Source: a virus
Length of the DNA: 31,853 nucleotides
Strand: one strand, 5' to 3'
IMG/VR virus record: IMGVR_UViG_3300005529_000334
Location: 1-31,853 of that record
The notes below the pieces were generated by a model, which saw only the letters and a list, made by a program, of their open reading frames with translations, ran no database searches and had not been told where the DNA came from. This document shows, one piece after another, positions 6,137 through 14,863 of this stretch. The position numbers and the translations under genes were made by a program. Positions within the stretch are counted from its first letter, which is position 1. Every line of letters starts with the position of its first letter.

Positions 6137-8512
6137 ATGGCGATTAAGTCCAGGATCACGCCGGGAATCGGCCAGATGGTGCGCGACCTGTTCGCGGGCG
6201 CACGCCGCTTTCCGCGTGACAGCGGCGAAGCACAGCGGCAGGTTGCTGGCTATCCCCACCAGGCGGACAAGGCCGAGCGCATTAAGTACCTGGCGAGGAA
6301 GGTGTACGCCGAGGGCGCGTTCGAGAAGATACAGCTTGCCCGCAAGTGGATGCGAAACATTCTGGTGTTCCAGGGCTATCACGAATTGGAGTGGAGCGAG
6401 ATCAACGCCGCCTGGGATGCGCTTGTCCGCGATGCAACCGATTACGCCTTCCCGAACAACTACTACCGTTCGCACATACTGTATGGAGCCGGTTTGTACG
6501 TCAAGAACGCGCCGCAGTTTGTCTTTGCCCCTACCGGCGATTTCGAGTCCGAGGCCGTGGCGGAGGCGGCGGCAACGGCGTTCGAGATCATCAAGGAAAA
6601 CATCGCCTATGACACCCTGCGGGTTTGGGAAGCGATCAACCTGCGACTGATGGGTAACAGCTTCAGGTATTCCTATTACTCGCTTGATCCGCGTTACGGC
6701 CATGTTACTGCGCCGGTGTACGAGGAGGCCGAGGTTGCAGTTGACAGCGGCATGTTCCAATGTCCGACCTGCGGAGCGCAGGGCGAGGGCAATCCCGCCG
6801 TCTGCCCGGTATGCGGCACGCCGCTTCCTCCAGAGGCGATGACGCCGCCCACGATGGTCAAGGTTCCGAGGCAGGTGGGCACAGTTCGGTACCCACGCGG
6901 CCAAGAGGTGACGGAGGTTGTGTCGCCGTTGGAGGTTGGCTTGCGTTCCTCTGCTCCATCGCTGGAGCACGCGCCGTACCTGTACCGCGCCCGCGTGGTG
7001 GACAGAATTGCGCTTGCGTCGGACTTCCCCGATGTTGACCTTAGCCTGGGCGAGGAGATGGGCGGCGCGGCCTACGCGACCGAAGGCGACATCTCGCTGA
7101 TCTACCAGCAGACGCTTGCCGATCTGCCGGGCGATCCCACTCAGTTTGCCGCCTGGTACGAGCGTGCCACGCAGTATGCCCGCACTATGCTGCTCCAGGT
7201 GTGGCTGCGGCCTTCGCAGTACCACTTCGATAAGGAACTGAGGGAACGGTTCCCGGACGGCCTCTACGCCGCCATCGCCGCCGACAAGCTGCTGGAGTCG
7301 CGTAACGAGAGCATGGACGACCACTGGGTTCACTTCATTTACAACCCGGTGCCGGGGCGTGTCTGGGGTGACGGTGATGATGACCTGATCCCCAAGCAGC
7401 TTCAATTGGACGAGAACGAGCGCCTGATTATGCGGAACATCGCCTATAACTCGGTTCCGCAGTTGGCGGTGGATTCGCAGCGCGTGGACGCGGACAAGTT
7501 CGTGAACGACCCCGGCGAAGTGATCCGCGTGAAGATGACCGGAAGGCCGGTCGCAGAAGCGTTCCACCAGATGCCGGGGATGCAGCTTCCGCAGGAAGTC
7601 TGGATGTGGCGGCAGTCTCAACTTCAGGACATGGAATACCATTCCGGCGTGTTCGGTTCCGCCATTGGTCAGCACCAGCCTGGGGTTAACACTTTCGGCG
7701 GCCAAATCCAGATGGCAGAGAGGGCCGAGCAAAACCTGTCACCCCTGCTGCTGATGTACAAAGAGGCGAACGAAAAGTGGGCGCGGCAGGTGTTGAAGCT
7801 GGCCGCCGAAAACTGGCTGGATGACCGCATTCGTTCGGTTATGGGCATCAACGGCAACTGGCAGTTCCAGAAATTGCGCGGCGCGATGCTTGATCTGGAC
7901 AAGGTAAAGATTATCGCCAAGCTTCTACCGGTTGACTATGGGCAGCAGCAGGCGATGGCGAACGCGGTTGCCTCCGGACTGCTCAATCCGCAAGACCCGC
8001 GTGTACAGCGCAAGGCGCTGGAATTGTTCCAGCTTCCCACGGAGTTGAATGCATATACCGTGGACGCCAAGGTGCAATGGAAAGAGATCGAACGCATGAA
8101 GCGCGGAGAGCCGGTTGAGCCGGTACTTCTGCGCGATGCCGATGAAGTACACATAGAAATCTGCCGCACCTGGCTGAATTCAGATGATGCTGAGCAGTCG
8201 CCGCCAGAAGTTGTAGCGATGGTATTGCAGCATCTTCAGGCGCACGTCATAAATCGCGCCAAGGTTGCGCAGATTCAGGCCGCAGTCCAGTTAGCGCCGC
8301 AGGAATTGGCGATGATGATGGGCGCTCCACCGCAGGCTGTTCAACCCCAGCCTGCTCAGCAGGAGCAAGCGCCACAAGCTGGGCGGCGCGGCGGACAGGT
8401 ACCGCCCAATCCGGCGGTTCGTCAGGCCCGCGCCCGCAAGGGACGGGCGGCGAAGCCCAATACGCCACAGCCGCCAGAGGGCAACCAATACGGGTTGAGG
8501 CCCACGGCTTAG
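6137..8512 (+). CDS. Portal protein with inserted zinc ribbon
   Basis: A 791-residue protein placed between terminase and scaffold/capsid, the usual portal location, and of the length found in large portal families. The portal is a dodecameric ring through which DNA enters and leaves. N-terminal helical regions (AERIKYLARKVYAEG, ARKWMRNILVFQG) and the segment about 467-530 with a Gln/Met-rich helix fit portal stem and wing regions by inference. Residues about 209-228 hold CPTCG and CPVCG pairs, a zinc ribbon inside the portal. The C-terminus (about 715-791) is Gln/Pro/Arg-rich and probably disordered. Start ATG 6137 follows a weak AAAGC. Confidence 0.8.
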   Translation: MAIKSRITPGIGQMVRDLFAGARRFPRDSGEAQRQVAGYPHQADKAERIKYLARKVYAEGAFEKIQLARKWMRNILVFQGYHELEWSEINAAWDALVRDATDYAFPNNYYRSHILYGAGLYVKNAPQFVFAPTGDFESEAVAEAAATAFEIIKENIAYDTLRVWEAINLRLMGNSFRYSYYSLDPRYGHVTAPVYEEAEVAVDSGMFQCPTCGAQGEGNPAVCPVCGTPLPPEAMTPPTMVKVPRQVGTVRYPRGQEVTEVVSPLEVGLRSSAPSLEHAPYLYRARVVDRIALASDFPDVDLSLGEEMGGAAYATEGDISLIYQQTLADLPGDPTQFAAWYERATQYARTMLLQVWLRPSQYHFDKELRERFPDGLYAAIAADKLLESRNESMDDHWVHFIYNPVPGRVWGDGDDDLIPKQLQLDENERLIMRNIAYNSVPQLAVDSQRVDADKFVNDPGEVIRVKMTGRPVAEAFHQMPGMQLPQEVWMWRQSQLQDMEYHSGVFGSAIGQHQPGVNTFGGQIQMAERAEQNLSPLLLMYKEANEKWARQVLKLAAENWLDDRIRSVMGINGNWQFQKLRGAMLDLDKVKIIAKLLPVDYGQQQAMANAVASGLLNPQDPRVQRKALELFQLPTELNAYTVDAKVQWKEIERMKRGEPVEPVLLRDADEVHIEICRTWLNSDDAEQSPPEVVAMVLQHLQAHVINRAKVAQIQAAVQLAPQELAMMMGAPPQAVQPQPAQQEQAPQAGRRGGQVPPNPAVRQARARKGRAAKPNTPQPPEGNQYGLRPTA

Positions 8513-8538
8513 AAAAAATTAGTTGTCATATATACAAC

Positions 8539-8562
8539 AGCGCCCTTCTTGGGCGCTTTTTC
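8539..8562 (+). terminator. Intrinsic terminator between portal and scaffold
   Basis: Stem AGCGCCC (8539-8545), loop TTCTT, stem GGGCGCT (8551-8557), then a run of T. Immediately upstream is a second palindrome, GTTGT-catatat-ACAAC (8522-8538), that could be part of the same structure or a protein site. Placed between portal and scaffold it would reduce, not abolish, transcription into the head genes, or the scaffold may have its own promoter. Confidence 0.75.
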
Positions 8563-8587
8563 ATTTCTGTGTAAAAACGGAGGGCAG

Positions 8588-9532
8588 ATGAGCGCACAAG
8601 CACTCAATCTGGATGCAGCGGCGAACGCTGCGTCGTTCGAGGAATTCAACCCTGAAACCCCTGCCCAGGACGCTGCTGGTCAGGGACAACCTTCAGGGGA
8701 CGGCAGTCCTGAACAGGCTGCTGCGGCTGGCGAAGGCAAGCCACAGGAGAAGCCGAAGGTAGCTGCCGAGGTTCCTCAAGTGACCGACCAGGATGCGGTC
8801 GCCATTGCGGAGCACTTGGCGTCCTTTGGATATACCAAGGACAACATTGACTCACTGTTGAGCGAGGGCCAGGCGTTCAAACAGTTCAGCTATTTGGTGG
8901 ACAACAACCCCGACGAACTGCTCCGCAGCATTGAACGGTGGAACCCAGAAGCCTATCAGAGATTGATTGACAAGGCTTCCGACCACTACCTGGAACGTCA
9001 CTACTCGCCCGAGGAATCGGATGAAGGCAAAGCGGGCGCACCTCAGAGCAGGGGTGCGGTCGCGGTAACTCCTGAACTCCGCGAACTTGACCGCAGGCTG
9101 GCGCAAATCGAGTCCGTTCTGGTGCAGTCGCATCAGGCGGCGGCGGCACAGCAGGTCAGAACGGCATACGAGGCCAAGGTCAACGAGCTTGTTGGCAAGT
9201 TGGGCCTGTCGGCCAAGGATCAGAAGGCCGTCCGAGCGATGCTGAACGACTCGATTGCAAACGACCCCGGAGCAAGGATGCGGGTGAATCAGGGAATCCT
9301 GGTGGATGTTCCGCGACACCTCCAGAAGGTTTTAGCCGACTGGACTGCTGACACCGTAGGCCATGCCGAAGCGGAAAAGCAACGGCGGGCAGAGGTGGAA
9401 GGCCGGGCCGTCAAACACGAAACGGCGGCAGGCGCAGTGGCCCAGGGAACGCAGGTTCCTAAGCCGGAGGATTCCTGGGAAGCCGCAGAACAAGCCTTCG
9501 CCCAAGCCTTGCTGAAATCCCGCAAGAAGTAA
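8588..9532 (+). CDS. Probable scaffolding protein
   Basis: A 314-residue acidic, Gln/Ala-rich protein between portal and capsid. ATG 8588 has GGAGG six bases upstream. The N-terminal 75 residues are low complexity (many Ala, Gln, Gly, Pro), followed by helical segments such as LRELDRRLAQIESVLVQSHQ and a C-terminal AEQAFAQALLKSRKK helix. Scaffold proteins of tailed phages share this disordered/coiled-coil character and guide capsid assembly before being released or cleaved. Identity rests mainly on position and composition. Confidence 0.65.
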   Translation: MSAQALNLDAAANAASFEEFNPETPAQDAAGQGQPSGDGSPEQAAAAGEGKPQEKPKVAAEVPQVTDQDAVAIAEHLASFGYTKDNIDSLLSEGQAFKQFSYLVDNNPDELLRSIERWNPEAYQRLIDKASDHYLERHYSPEESDEGKAGAPQSRGAVAVTPELRELDRRLAQIESVLVQSHQAAAAQQVRTAYEAKVNELVGKLGLSAKDQKAVRAMLNDSIANDPGARMRVNQGILVDVPRHLQKVLADWTADTVGHAEAEKQRRAEVEGRAVKHETAAGAVAQGTQVPKPEDSWEAAEQAFAQALLKSRKK

Positions 9533-9570
9533 AAGTTCGGCTGGCCTGACGAAACAGCAAAGGTTCCGTC

Positions 9571-10833
9571 ATGCCTGCATTCGATCTCACTGCTGCCGAT
9601 CCGTTGATGAAGATTCACTTCAACCCACGGATCATCAAGCAATTCAACACGGCTGCGGTTCTGTTCAACCGCTTCTTCGACGGGAAAGGAATCCCGATCT
9701 CGAACCGTGGCTTGGAAATCCCGATCCACACTGGCGGGAATGGCGACATCGCCTGGTACTCCGACGGCGGCACTCTGCCTGACGGCAGCGGTCAGAACTT
9801 GGTACGCGCCTCGGTCGGCTTCTTCCAGTACGCAATGGCGGTGAAGTTCACCGGCGCTGCCCTGGACGCCGCTGGCGATGATGCGGTCACCTATGCCAAG
9901 ACCCTGGCGTTCAACATCCGCAACGCCACGGTGGATTCGATCAAGTTCCTGAACATTTACTCGTTCCTTGACGGGAGCGGGAAGCTGGCGAAGGTCAGCG
10001 CGGGCGTCACGCTGTCCACGTCCGGCAATACCACGGTGAGCGTGGACGGCAACAACGACAGCGCCCGCTATCTGCGGAATGGCATGAGGATTGATTTCCT
10101 CGCCGCTGCCGATGACAGCCTGAAGGCCTCGGCCACGATTGTCAGCGTTAACAAGATTCCTGGCGACGCCACTTCTGGCGCGACCATCACGGTCGGCCCG
10201 GCGACTTCTGCCGCTGTCCTGGCCTCCGGCGACAGCATCGTGGTCAGCGGTTCGCTGAACAAGGTGATGGCCGGTCTGAAGAACATTGTTGATGACACCG
10301 GCACCTTCCAGGGCGTCAACCGCTCGAACGTTCCCACGTTCAAGGGCAACGTAATCGCGCTGTCCGGCTCTCCGGCGCTGGCCCGCGACCACCTGCGCCG
10401 CGCTCTGGCGCTGATCCAGGTGGCGCGTGGCTCGATTGACATGAGCCAAGTTGAGATTTGGTCTCACCCGTCCCAGCTTCACTCCTATATGGACATGGGA
10501 TGGTCGCTCAAGCGGTTCCAGGGCAGCAATGCCCGCCAGCTTGATTTGGGCTACACGGCAGTCGAATGGGAGGGAGTGCCGTGGGTTATTGCCACGGACA
10601 TGCCCAAAGATCACCTGTTCGTGCTGGATCGCTCCAGCATGTTCAAGGTGCGGGCGCGTGAGTTGTCATTCGACGACCGCACCGGATCGATTCTCCGCCA
10701 AGTGCCTTCGTCCACGGCTGGCCGGTATGACGATGCCTTCGTTGCCTTCCTCCTGTTCCGGGGCAACATCGGCTCGTACTCGCCAAACAGCAACACCAAG
10801 GTTAATGGTTTGGCGGTTCCGTCCGGCTATTAA
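9571..10833 (+). CDS. Major capsid protein
   Basis: A 420-residue protein directly after the scaffold, of the right length for an HK97-fold capsid. Features that fit: an N-terminal arm, the IPIHTGGNGDIAWYSDGG segment, a long helix region around DDAVTYAKTLAFNIRNATVD, a Thr/Ser/Val-rich inserted region about residues 145-225, and a C-terminal LDRSSMFKVRARELSFDDRT segment. It forms the icosahedral shell. Ends SGY. A strong hairpin lies just downstream. Confidence 0.8.
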   Translation: MPAFDLTAADPLMKIHFNPRIIKQFNTAAVLFNRFFDGKGIPISNRGLEIPIHTGGNGDIAWYSDGGTLPDGSGQNLVRASVGFFQYAMAVKFTGAALDAAGDDAVTYAKTLAFNIRNATVDSIKFLNIYSFLDGSGKLAKVSAGVTLSTSGNTTVSVDGNNDSARYLRNGMRIDFLAAADDSLKASATIVSVNKIPGDATSGATITVGPATSAAVLASGDSIVVSGSLNKVMAGLKNIVDDTGTFQGVNRSNVPTFKGNVIALSGSPALARDHLRRALALIQVARGSIDMSQVEIWSHPSQLHSYMDMGWSLKRFQGSNARQLDLGYTAVEWEGVPWVIATDMPKDHLFVLDRSSMFKVRARELSFDDRTGSILRQVPSSTAGRYDDAFVAFLLFRGNIGSYSPNSNTKVNGLAVPSGY

Positions 10834-10886
10834 TGGATACGGCGCATAAGGGTTACTAATCTTCACCCGCAGCACGCACAACCAAC

Positions 10887-10923
10887 CCGCCCTGACGCTC
10901 TCTAACCGGAGGGCGCAGGGCGG
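10887..10923 (+). other. Strong RNA hairpin downstream of capsid gene
   Basis: CCGCCCTG (10887-10894) pairs with CAGGGCGG (10916-10923). Inside, CGCTCTC pairs with GGAGGGCG with one bulged A and wobble pairs. The loop is TAACC or similar. It is not followed by a T run (CCCCCAAAATA), so it is not a classical terminator; mRNA stabilisation or processing after the highly expressed capsid gene is a reasonable guess. Confidence 0.55.
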
Positions 10924-10957
10924 CCCCCAAAATATTTGAAAGGAAGGTTCGGAAACT

Positions 10958-11137
10958 ATGCCCAAGGGCAGATCAACTGGTACTGGCGAATACATCTACG
11001 GCTATGACCCGCAGGACATGGCCGAGTCCATCGCAAGCGATGCGCTAAAGGGCGGCGCTCCCACGCTGGACGTAAACGGCGTGCGCGACAGCCGCGTGAG
11101 CACCAAGACCGACCCCGACGCGGGGAGCGAGGAGTAG
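10958..11137 (+). CDS. Small hypothetical head-region protein
   Basis: A 59-residue frame. ATG 10958 has a strong GAAAGGAAGG (10938-10947) upstream. It begins MPKGRSTGTGEYIYGYDPQD and ends in an acidic DPDAGSEE. No motif is recognised. Position after the capsid gene and the clear ribosome-binding site support it; it may be a head decoration or completion protein. Confidence 0.6.
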   Translation: MPKGRSTGTGEYIYGYDPQDMAESIASDALKGGAPTLDVNGVRDSRVSTKTDPDAGSEE

Positions 11138-11144
11138 CTGACGA

Positions 11145-11489
11145 ATGGCTATCACTGTTAGCCAAGTTTTGGATTTTCCCTCCGCCAGCATTAAGCGTCT
11201 CGACATACCAGGAGACGTTTTTCTTGGCGTCGTGGAGTTGGCCGGAGATTCCAGCTATCCGACCGGAGGATATCCGATTACCCCGGCGCTGCTCGGCCTA
11301 ATGAACATCAAATTCGCCGTTCCGCTGGCTACAAATGATGGCCATGTTGCGGTTCTCGATCAGGCGAATATGAAGGTGAAGCTGTTTGTGGGCGACAACC
11401 CGAACGCCTCCGTTGGCCCGCTCGTTGAAAAGGCGAGTGGATCAAACGTCTCCACCACCAGGATTTACTTGCTCGTTGCTGGAGTCTAA
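11145..11489 (+). CDS. Small structural protein, head-region
   Basis: A 114-residue protein with mostly beta-type composition (VAVLDQANMKVKLFVGDN, then TTRIYLLVAGV). The start is seven bases after the previous stop. Such proteins lying between capsid and tail genes are commonly decoration or head-closure proteins, but no family could be named. The Thr/Val/Gly content and lack of charge clusters fit a virion beta-sandwich. Confidence 0.55.
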   Translation: MAITVSQVLDFPSASIKRLDIPGDVFLGVVELAGDSSYPTGGYPITPALLGLMNIKFAVPLATNDGHVAVLDQANMKVKLFVGDNPNASVGPLVEKASGSNVSTTRIYLLVAGV

Positions 11490-11492
11490 ACG

Positions 11493-11825
11493 ATGCCATT
11501 TCCTGTAGTGCTTCGGCGCGGCATTACCGAACGCATTCTGGACACCTCCGGGCCTGCCCCAGTCACGGGCTGGCAGGCATCACTCCCGGTTGACATGGGT
11601 GGAGCACGACTGGCGTGGCAGACCAAATTTGGAAGCCCGCCGGCTTCTGTCAACGTGGTCCTCGAAGGCACCATTAATGGAACCGATTGGGCGCAGATTG
11701 ATGCCAGTACAAATGTTAACGGCGATGTGCGAATTGTTATTGTCGAAGGATTGCTGGCGGTTAGGGCTACGCTTCAAGCCCAAAGCGGCGGAAGCTGGGT
11801 GAATGTTTACGTTCGCGTGAGGTAA
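11493..11825 (+). CDS. Small structural protein, beta-rich
   Basis: A 110-residue protein, with the start three bases after the preceding stop. The sequence VVLEGTINGTDWAQIDASTN, followed by VRIVIVEGLLAVRATLQAQS, GGSWVNVYVRVR, looks like a jelly-roll or beta-sandwich domain, as in phage decoration or fibre-tip proteins. Function is inferred only from fold-like features and location. The gene holds one of the two GGWCC sites found in the window (11657). Confidence 0.5.
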   Translation: MPFPVVLRRGITERILDTSGPAPVTGWQASLPVDMGGARLAWQTKFGSPPASVNVVLEGTINGTDWAQIDASTNVNGDVRIVIVEGLLAVRATLQAQSGGSWVNVYVRVR

Positions 11826-11855
11826 CCCCCCAACAAACACACCATCTCGATTTCC

Positions 11856-11885
11856 GGCTGCGTGCGCGGGTGAACACACGCAGCC
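11856..11885 (+). promoter_or_regulatory. Leader hairpin abutting the start codon of the glycoside-hydrolase-like gene
   Basis: GGCTGCGTG (11856-11864) pairs perfectly with CACGCAGCC (11877-11885), loop CGCGGGTGAACA. The stem ends three bases before ATG 11889, so it would cover the ribosome-binding region. A matching hairpin stands before 15153, sharing the 15-base sequence GGCTGCGTGCGCGGG. This suggests a shared translational control element or a target for an RNA-binding protein. Confidence 0.65.
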
Positions 11886-11888
11886 TCC

Positions 11889-13811
11889 ATGAAAGTTTGT
11901 CGTTTTGCATTACTAGCGTTCATCGTTGCGCTGGCTATGGGACTTCTGCTGCCTCGCCACATCAATGCCGTGGTCAGCCTGTCGCCGACAACGACCATTG
12001 CCAAAGAGCGCGATAACAACACATCCGCCTGCGGCACGGACTATCAGTCCAAGGCGTACTGTGACCAGGCATATGGCCCGTTCCTCGGCTGGACTGACAG
12101 GCGGACTGGCGCAACAGTTCTGACCAATCCGTACAACATCGCTCCGGCGAACACCTCCAAGGGGCGCGGGAGCTTTGGCGACATTCACAACCTGCTCCCG
12201 GCGGGAATGCAGGACGTTCCAGTGTTCGCGCACATGCAGTCGTGGTTCAGCGGGCCGCAGTCCCGCACGGAAACCAATGACGGCGTGGTGTATCCGGCCA
12301 CCAGCGGACACAAGATGAACGGCGTGATTGACTGCACCTGGCAGGTTGATTGTGCCACCACCGGACTATCCATTGCCAGGGCGCGTGCCCAGGCAGTTCT
12401 GAAAGACCTGTGGGAACGCGGCTACGACGGACTGTTTGCCGACTGGTCTGGCGGCAGGAACACCTGCGGCAACGGCACCAGAAACTTCTCCCAGAGTTGT
12501 GGCATTGCCGATTCTCTCTACCGCCGCGACGTTCAACACCAGCTGCTCATGGACGAGATGGCGGCCAACTATCCGTCAATGAAGTACGGGATCATTTACA
12601 CCGAATCCGGGATCAAGTTTGGTAACAACTGCGGCCCAGGTTCCGGTTACGACGATGGCGAAGCGAAGCAGATGGAGCAGGTCAAATGCGTGGAGGGCAA
12701 GCTGCGTGCTGACATGGCCTATGCCAGGGATCATTATTTCAACCAGCCCGTTTATTGGAAGGTCAACAATCAGCCGGTGATTGGCTGGTTTGTTTGCGAG
12801 ACCTGCGAGATCGTGTTTTCGCAATGCACGTCTGCGAATCCGTGCTTCTTTACTGACAATACCACCACCTGCACCAGTGGTAGCGGGTGTTGGTCAACCC
12901 TGTGGACAAGGCTGAAAAGTTACACCCAAAACACCCTTGGGGTGAACATCAAGTTCATCTTTAGGCACTCCACCGGTATGACTAAGACCAGTTCAGATGG
13001 CGGATTTCAGTGGAAAGAGCCTCGCCCAGAGAGCGGTAGCGCGATCACGGTTGAAAGCCAGGAGGATTGGCGCAGGAAAGACAATCCCGCCGATCCGAAT
13101 TCAGATACCTATGTGACCCGCTTCTATCGTGTCGGTTCTCAGGAATGGGATAACGGTAAGGTTATTGTTGCCTTGGCGAAGAAGGGCGTTGATTTCCGCA
13201 ATGCGTCATGGCACTACCAGACCAGCGATAGCGTCACGGCGCAGCAGTGCGGGCAGGTGTGGCTTGACAGCTTCTTGGAGATGGCAAGAAACAACTACTT
13301 CACGCCATCCAAAAAACCGCACGCCATCAATGTCGGAACGTGGGATGACTACGAGGAGGGCAGCGAGGTTGAGACCGGCATAGATAATTGCTGGCGCGTA
13401 AACGGAAGTATGTCCAGCGGCATTCTCAACTGGTCGCTGACGGCGACCGATAACCGATACGCGCAGCTTCGCACCCTGGATCACTTAACGGTCTTTGTGA
13501 CCACCGACGGCGTGAATCTCACGCCAGTTGTGGATGGCATTCCGCCGTCTGCGGCAGGTACGGTTGATCTAAATACTCTCAACCTACCCGCAGGCTCATA
13601 CACATTATGGGTGAAAGCCTGGGGCAAGCCCGGACTGCGTAATGACATTTCCCAGGTTGGCACGTTCACCGTCACGTCAACTGGTGGTGGGCTGCCACAG
13701 CAGCCGCCGCCACAGGCGACCCCGCCATCGGAGGGCGGAGCGCCGCCTACACCCAAGCCGAAGCCGGTTAACCCAAGAACTACAGGTACGAAGGGGATCA
13801 CGATTCTGTAA
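11889..13811 (+). CDS. Secreted glycoside-hydrolase-like protein in the virion operon
   Basis: A 640-residue protein with a signal peptide (MKVCRFALLAFIVALAMG, then LLLPRHINA). The body has several Cys, typical of exported disulphide proteins. YDGLFADWSGG (about 179-189), QPVIGWFV (about 297-304) and INVGTWDDYEEGSEVETG (about 480-497) resemble the barrel strands and acidic catalytic loops of GH71/GH99-like glycosidases, a tentative match. A small beta domain follows (about 535-608), then a Pro/Thr-rich tail (PPPQATPPSEGGAPPTPKP). It could be an envelope- or capsule-degrading virion protein, or a cargo gene acquired from a host. A hairpin controls its start; it ends in a TAATG overlap with the next gene. 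Confidence 0.6.
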   Translation: MKVCRFALLAFIVALAMGLLLPRHINAVVSLSPTTTIAKERDNNTSACGTDYQSKAYCDQAYGPFLGWTDRRTGATVLTNPYNIAPANTSKGRGSFGDIHNLLPAGMQDVPVFAHMQSWFSGPQSRTETNDGVVYPATSGHKMNGVIDCTWQVDCATTGLSIARARAQAVLKDLWERGYDGLFADWSGGRNTCGNGTRNFSQSCGIADSLYRRDVQHQLLMDEMAANYPSMKYGIIYTESGIKFGNNCGPGSGYDDGEAKQMEQVKCVEGKLRADMAYARDHYFNQPVYWKVNNQPVIGWFVCETCEIVFSQCTSANPCFFTDNTTTCTSGSGCWSTLWTRLKSYTQNTLGVNIKFIFRHSTGMTKTSSDGGFQWKEPRPESGSAITVESQEDWRRKDNPADPNSDTYVTRFYRVGSQEWDNGKVIVALAKKGVDFRNASWHYQTSDSVTAQQCGQVWLDSFLEMARNNYFTPSKKPHAINVGTWDDYEEGSEVETGIDNCWRVNGSMSSGILNWSLTATDNRYAQLRTLDHLTVFVTTDGVNLTPVVDGIPPSAAGTVDLNTLNLPAGSYTLWVKAWGKPGLRNDISQVGTFTVTSTGGGLPQQPPPQATPPSEGGAPPTPKPKPVNPRTTGTKGITIL

Positions 13812-14197
13812 TGGCTGAGATACCAGCAGGATTTGGCCTGGAGACGCGCAAGCGAGATGACGGGCGGCTCGACCTGATTGGCCGCGATGACAGTGGGCAC
13901 GAATATGTGGCCCGCACCACAGACGGCCCAGGCATTACCGAGAAAGACCTGCAGGCGCTGGCCGCCATAGACCGTGAGCGCACAAATGCCCGCGAGTTTA
14001 CGCAGCGTGTGATCCAGCAGGCCAGGCGCAGCCAGGAAGAATTTGCTGAGCGGATGTTGGAGGACTTTCTGGAACCAGCCGAGCGTGTGGCCCACGCTGG
14101 CCTGCATCGCTCTGAAAGCACGGTTTCGCTGGCTGGCGCTTACGAGCGCGGACGCCGGTATTTCGAGTGGAAGAAATCCATAGGACTAGGAGGATAG
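13811..14197 (+). CDS. Hypothetical helical protein
   Basis: A 128-residue protein starting in a TAATG overlap with the glycoside-hydrolase-like gene, so probably co-translated with it. The N-terminal 45 residues are beta-like (GRLDLIGRDDSGHEYVART), then a charged helical part rich in Arg, Glu and Gln (AREFTQRVIQQARRSQEEFA, then ERMLEDFLEPAERVA). No family recognised. The coupling suggests a partner or assembly factor for the upstream protein. Confidence 0.55.
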   Translation: MAEIPAGFGLETRKRDDGRLDLIGRDDSGHEYVARTTDGPGITEKDLQALAAIDRERTNAREFTQRVIQQARRSQEEFAERMLEDFLEPAERVAHAGLHRSESTVSLAGAYERGRRYFEWKKSIGLGG

Positions 14198-14854
14198 ATG
14201 CCGCTTTACGTTTACTCGCCGGAAAACCTGCCGGACTTCCGTCCGGGGTTCAGCCGGGAATACATCGAAGCCGACGGGTTCGTGATTGGCCCGCTGAAAG
14301 CTGGTGAATGGCACGAACTGGACACCAAACGGCGCAGGGTGTTTTCCGACTACCAGGACAAGCACGGCCGCGAGGTCATGTTGACCGACAAAGATGCCGC
14401 CAACTTTATCCGCGAACGATTCGCGGAACGAGGGCTGGTAGTGGCTACCGATCTGGAGTTGCACACTAAGCGCGAGGAACTGGAGCGCGAGGCACGGGAG
14501 CGAAATCTTGAGTTCCGCAAGCGCCTGGTTTCTGAGTACGAGTTCCAGGCGGACGAGGCCCGCAACGCGGGCCGCAAGGTTCCGCCAGTGTCGAAGTATT
14601 TGGAGGAGTCCTACCGGATGCTCGACATGACCAACCCCTACAGCTTCGAGGCGATTCAGGCGGCCCGCAATCCTGGCAACGCGGTCGCGCAGGACATTGC
14701 CAAGGCGCTGACGGATGCTCTTGCGCCGTTCGTTCAGTTGCTGAAGCAGATCGCCGAGAGCCAGAATCCACCTCCGCCTGCTCCGAAGCGGACGGTTGAA
14801 TCCGAGGCGGACGACCGCGAGGTTGATTTCTCTGTGGACGAACCAGCCGCTTAG
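14198..14854 (+). CDS. Hypothetical protein, coiled-coil and acidic tail
   Basis: A 218-residue protein. ATG 14198 follows an excellent AGGAGG (about 14189-14194). The N-terminus is globular (MPLYVYSPENLPDFRPGFS), the centre a long charged helix (LELHTKREELEREARERNLE), and the C-terminus is Pro-rich and acidic (PPPPAPKRTVESEADDREVD). It may be a structural assembly or chaperone protein. No named family. Confidence 0.6.
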   Translation: MPLYVYSPENLPDFRPGFSREYIEADGFVIGPLKAGEWHELDTKRRRVFSDYQDKHGREVMLTDKDAANFIRERFAERGLVVATDLELHTKREELEREARERNLEFRKRLVSEYEFQADEARNAGRKVPPVSKYLEESYRMLDMTNPYSFEAIQAARNPGNAVAQDIAKALTDALAPFVQLLKQIAESQNPPPPAPKRTVESEADDREVDFSVDEPAA

Positions 14855-14863
14855 TAATGGAGC

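Noticed and set aside
6026-7732. A 568-codon open frame on the minus strand through the portal gene
   Set aside because: It is the complement of well-supported portal coding with lower-quality composition (Arg/His/Leu-rich), no ribosome-binding site and no recognisable domain: a shadow frame.
9289-10614. A 441-codon minus-strand frame across scaffold and capsid
   Set aside because: It opposes two convincing genes and has typical shadow composition; it lacks any motif.
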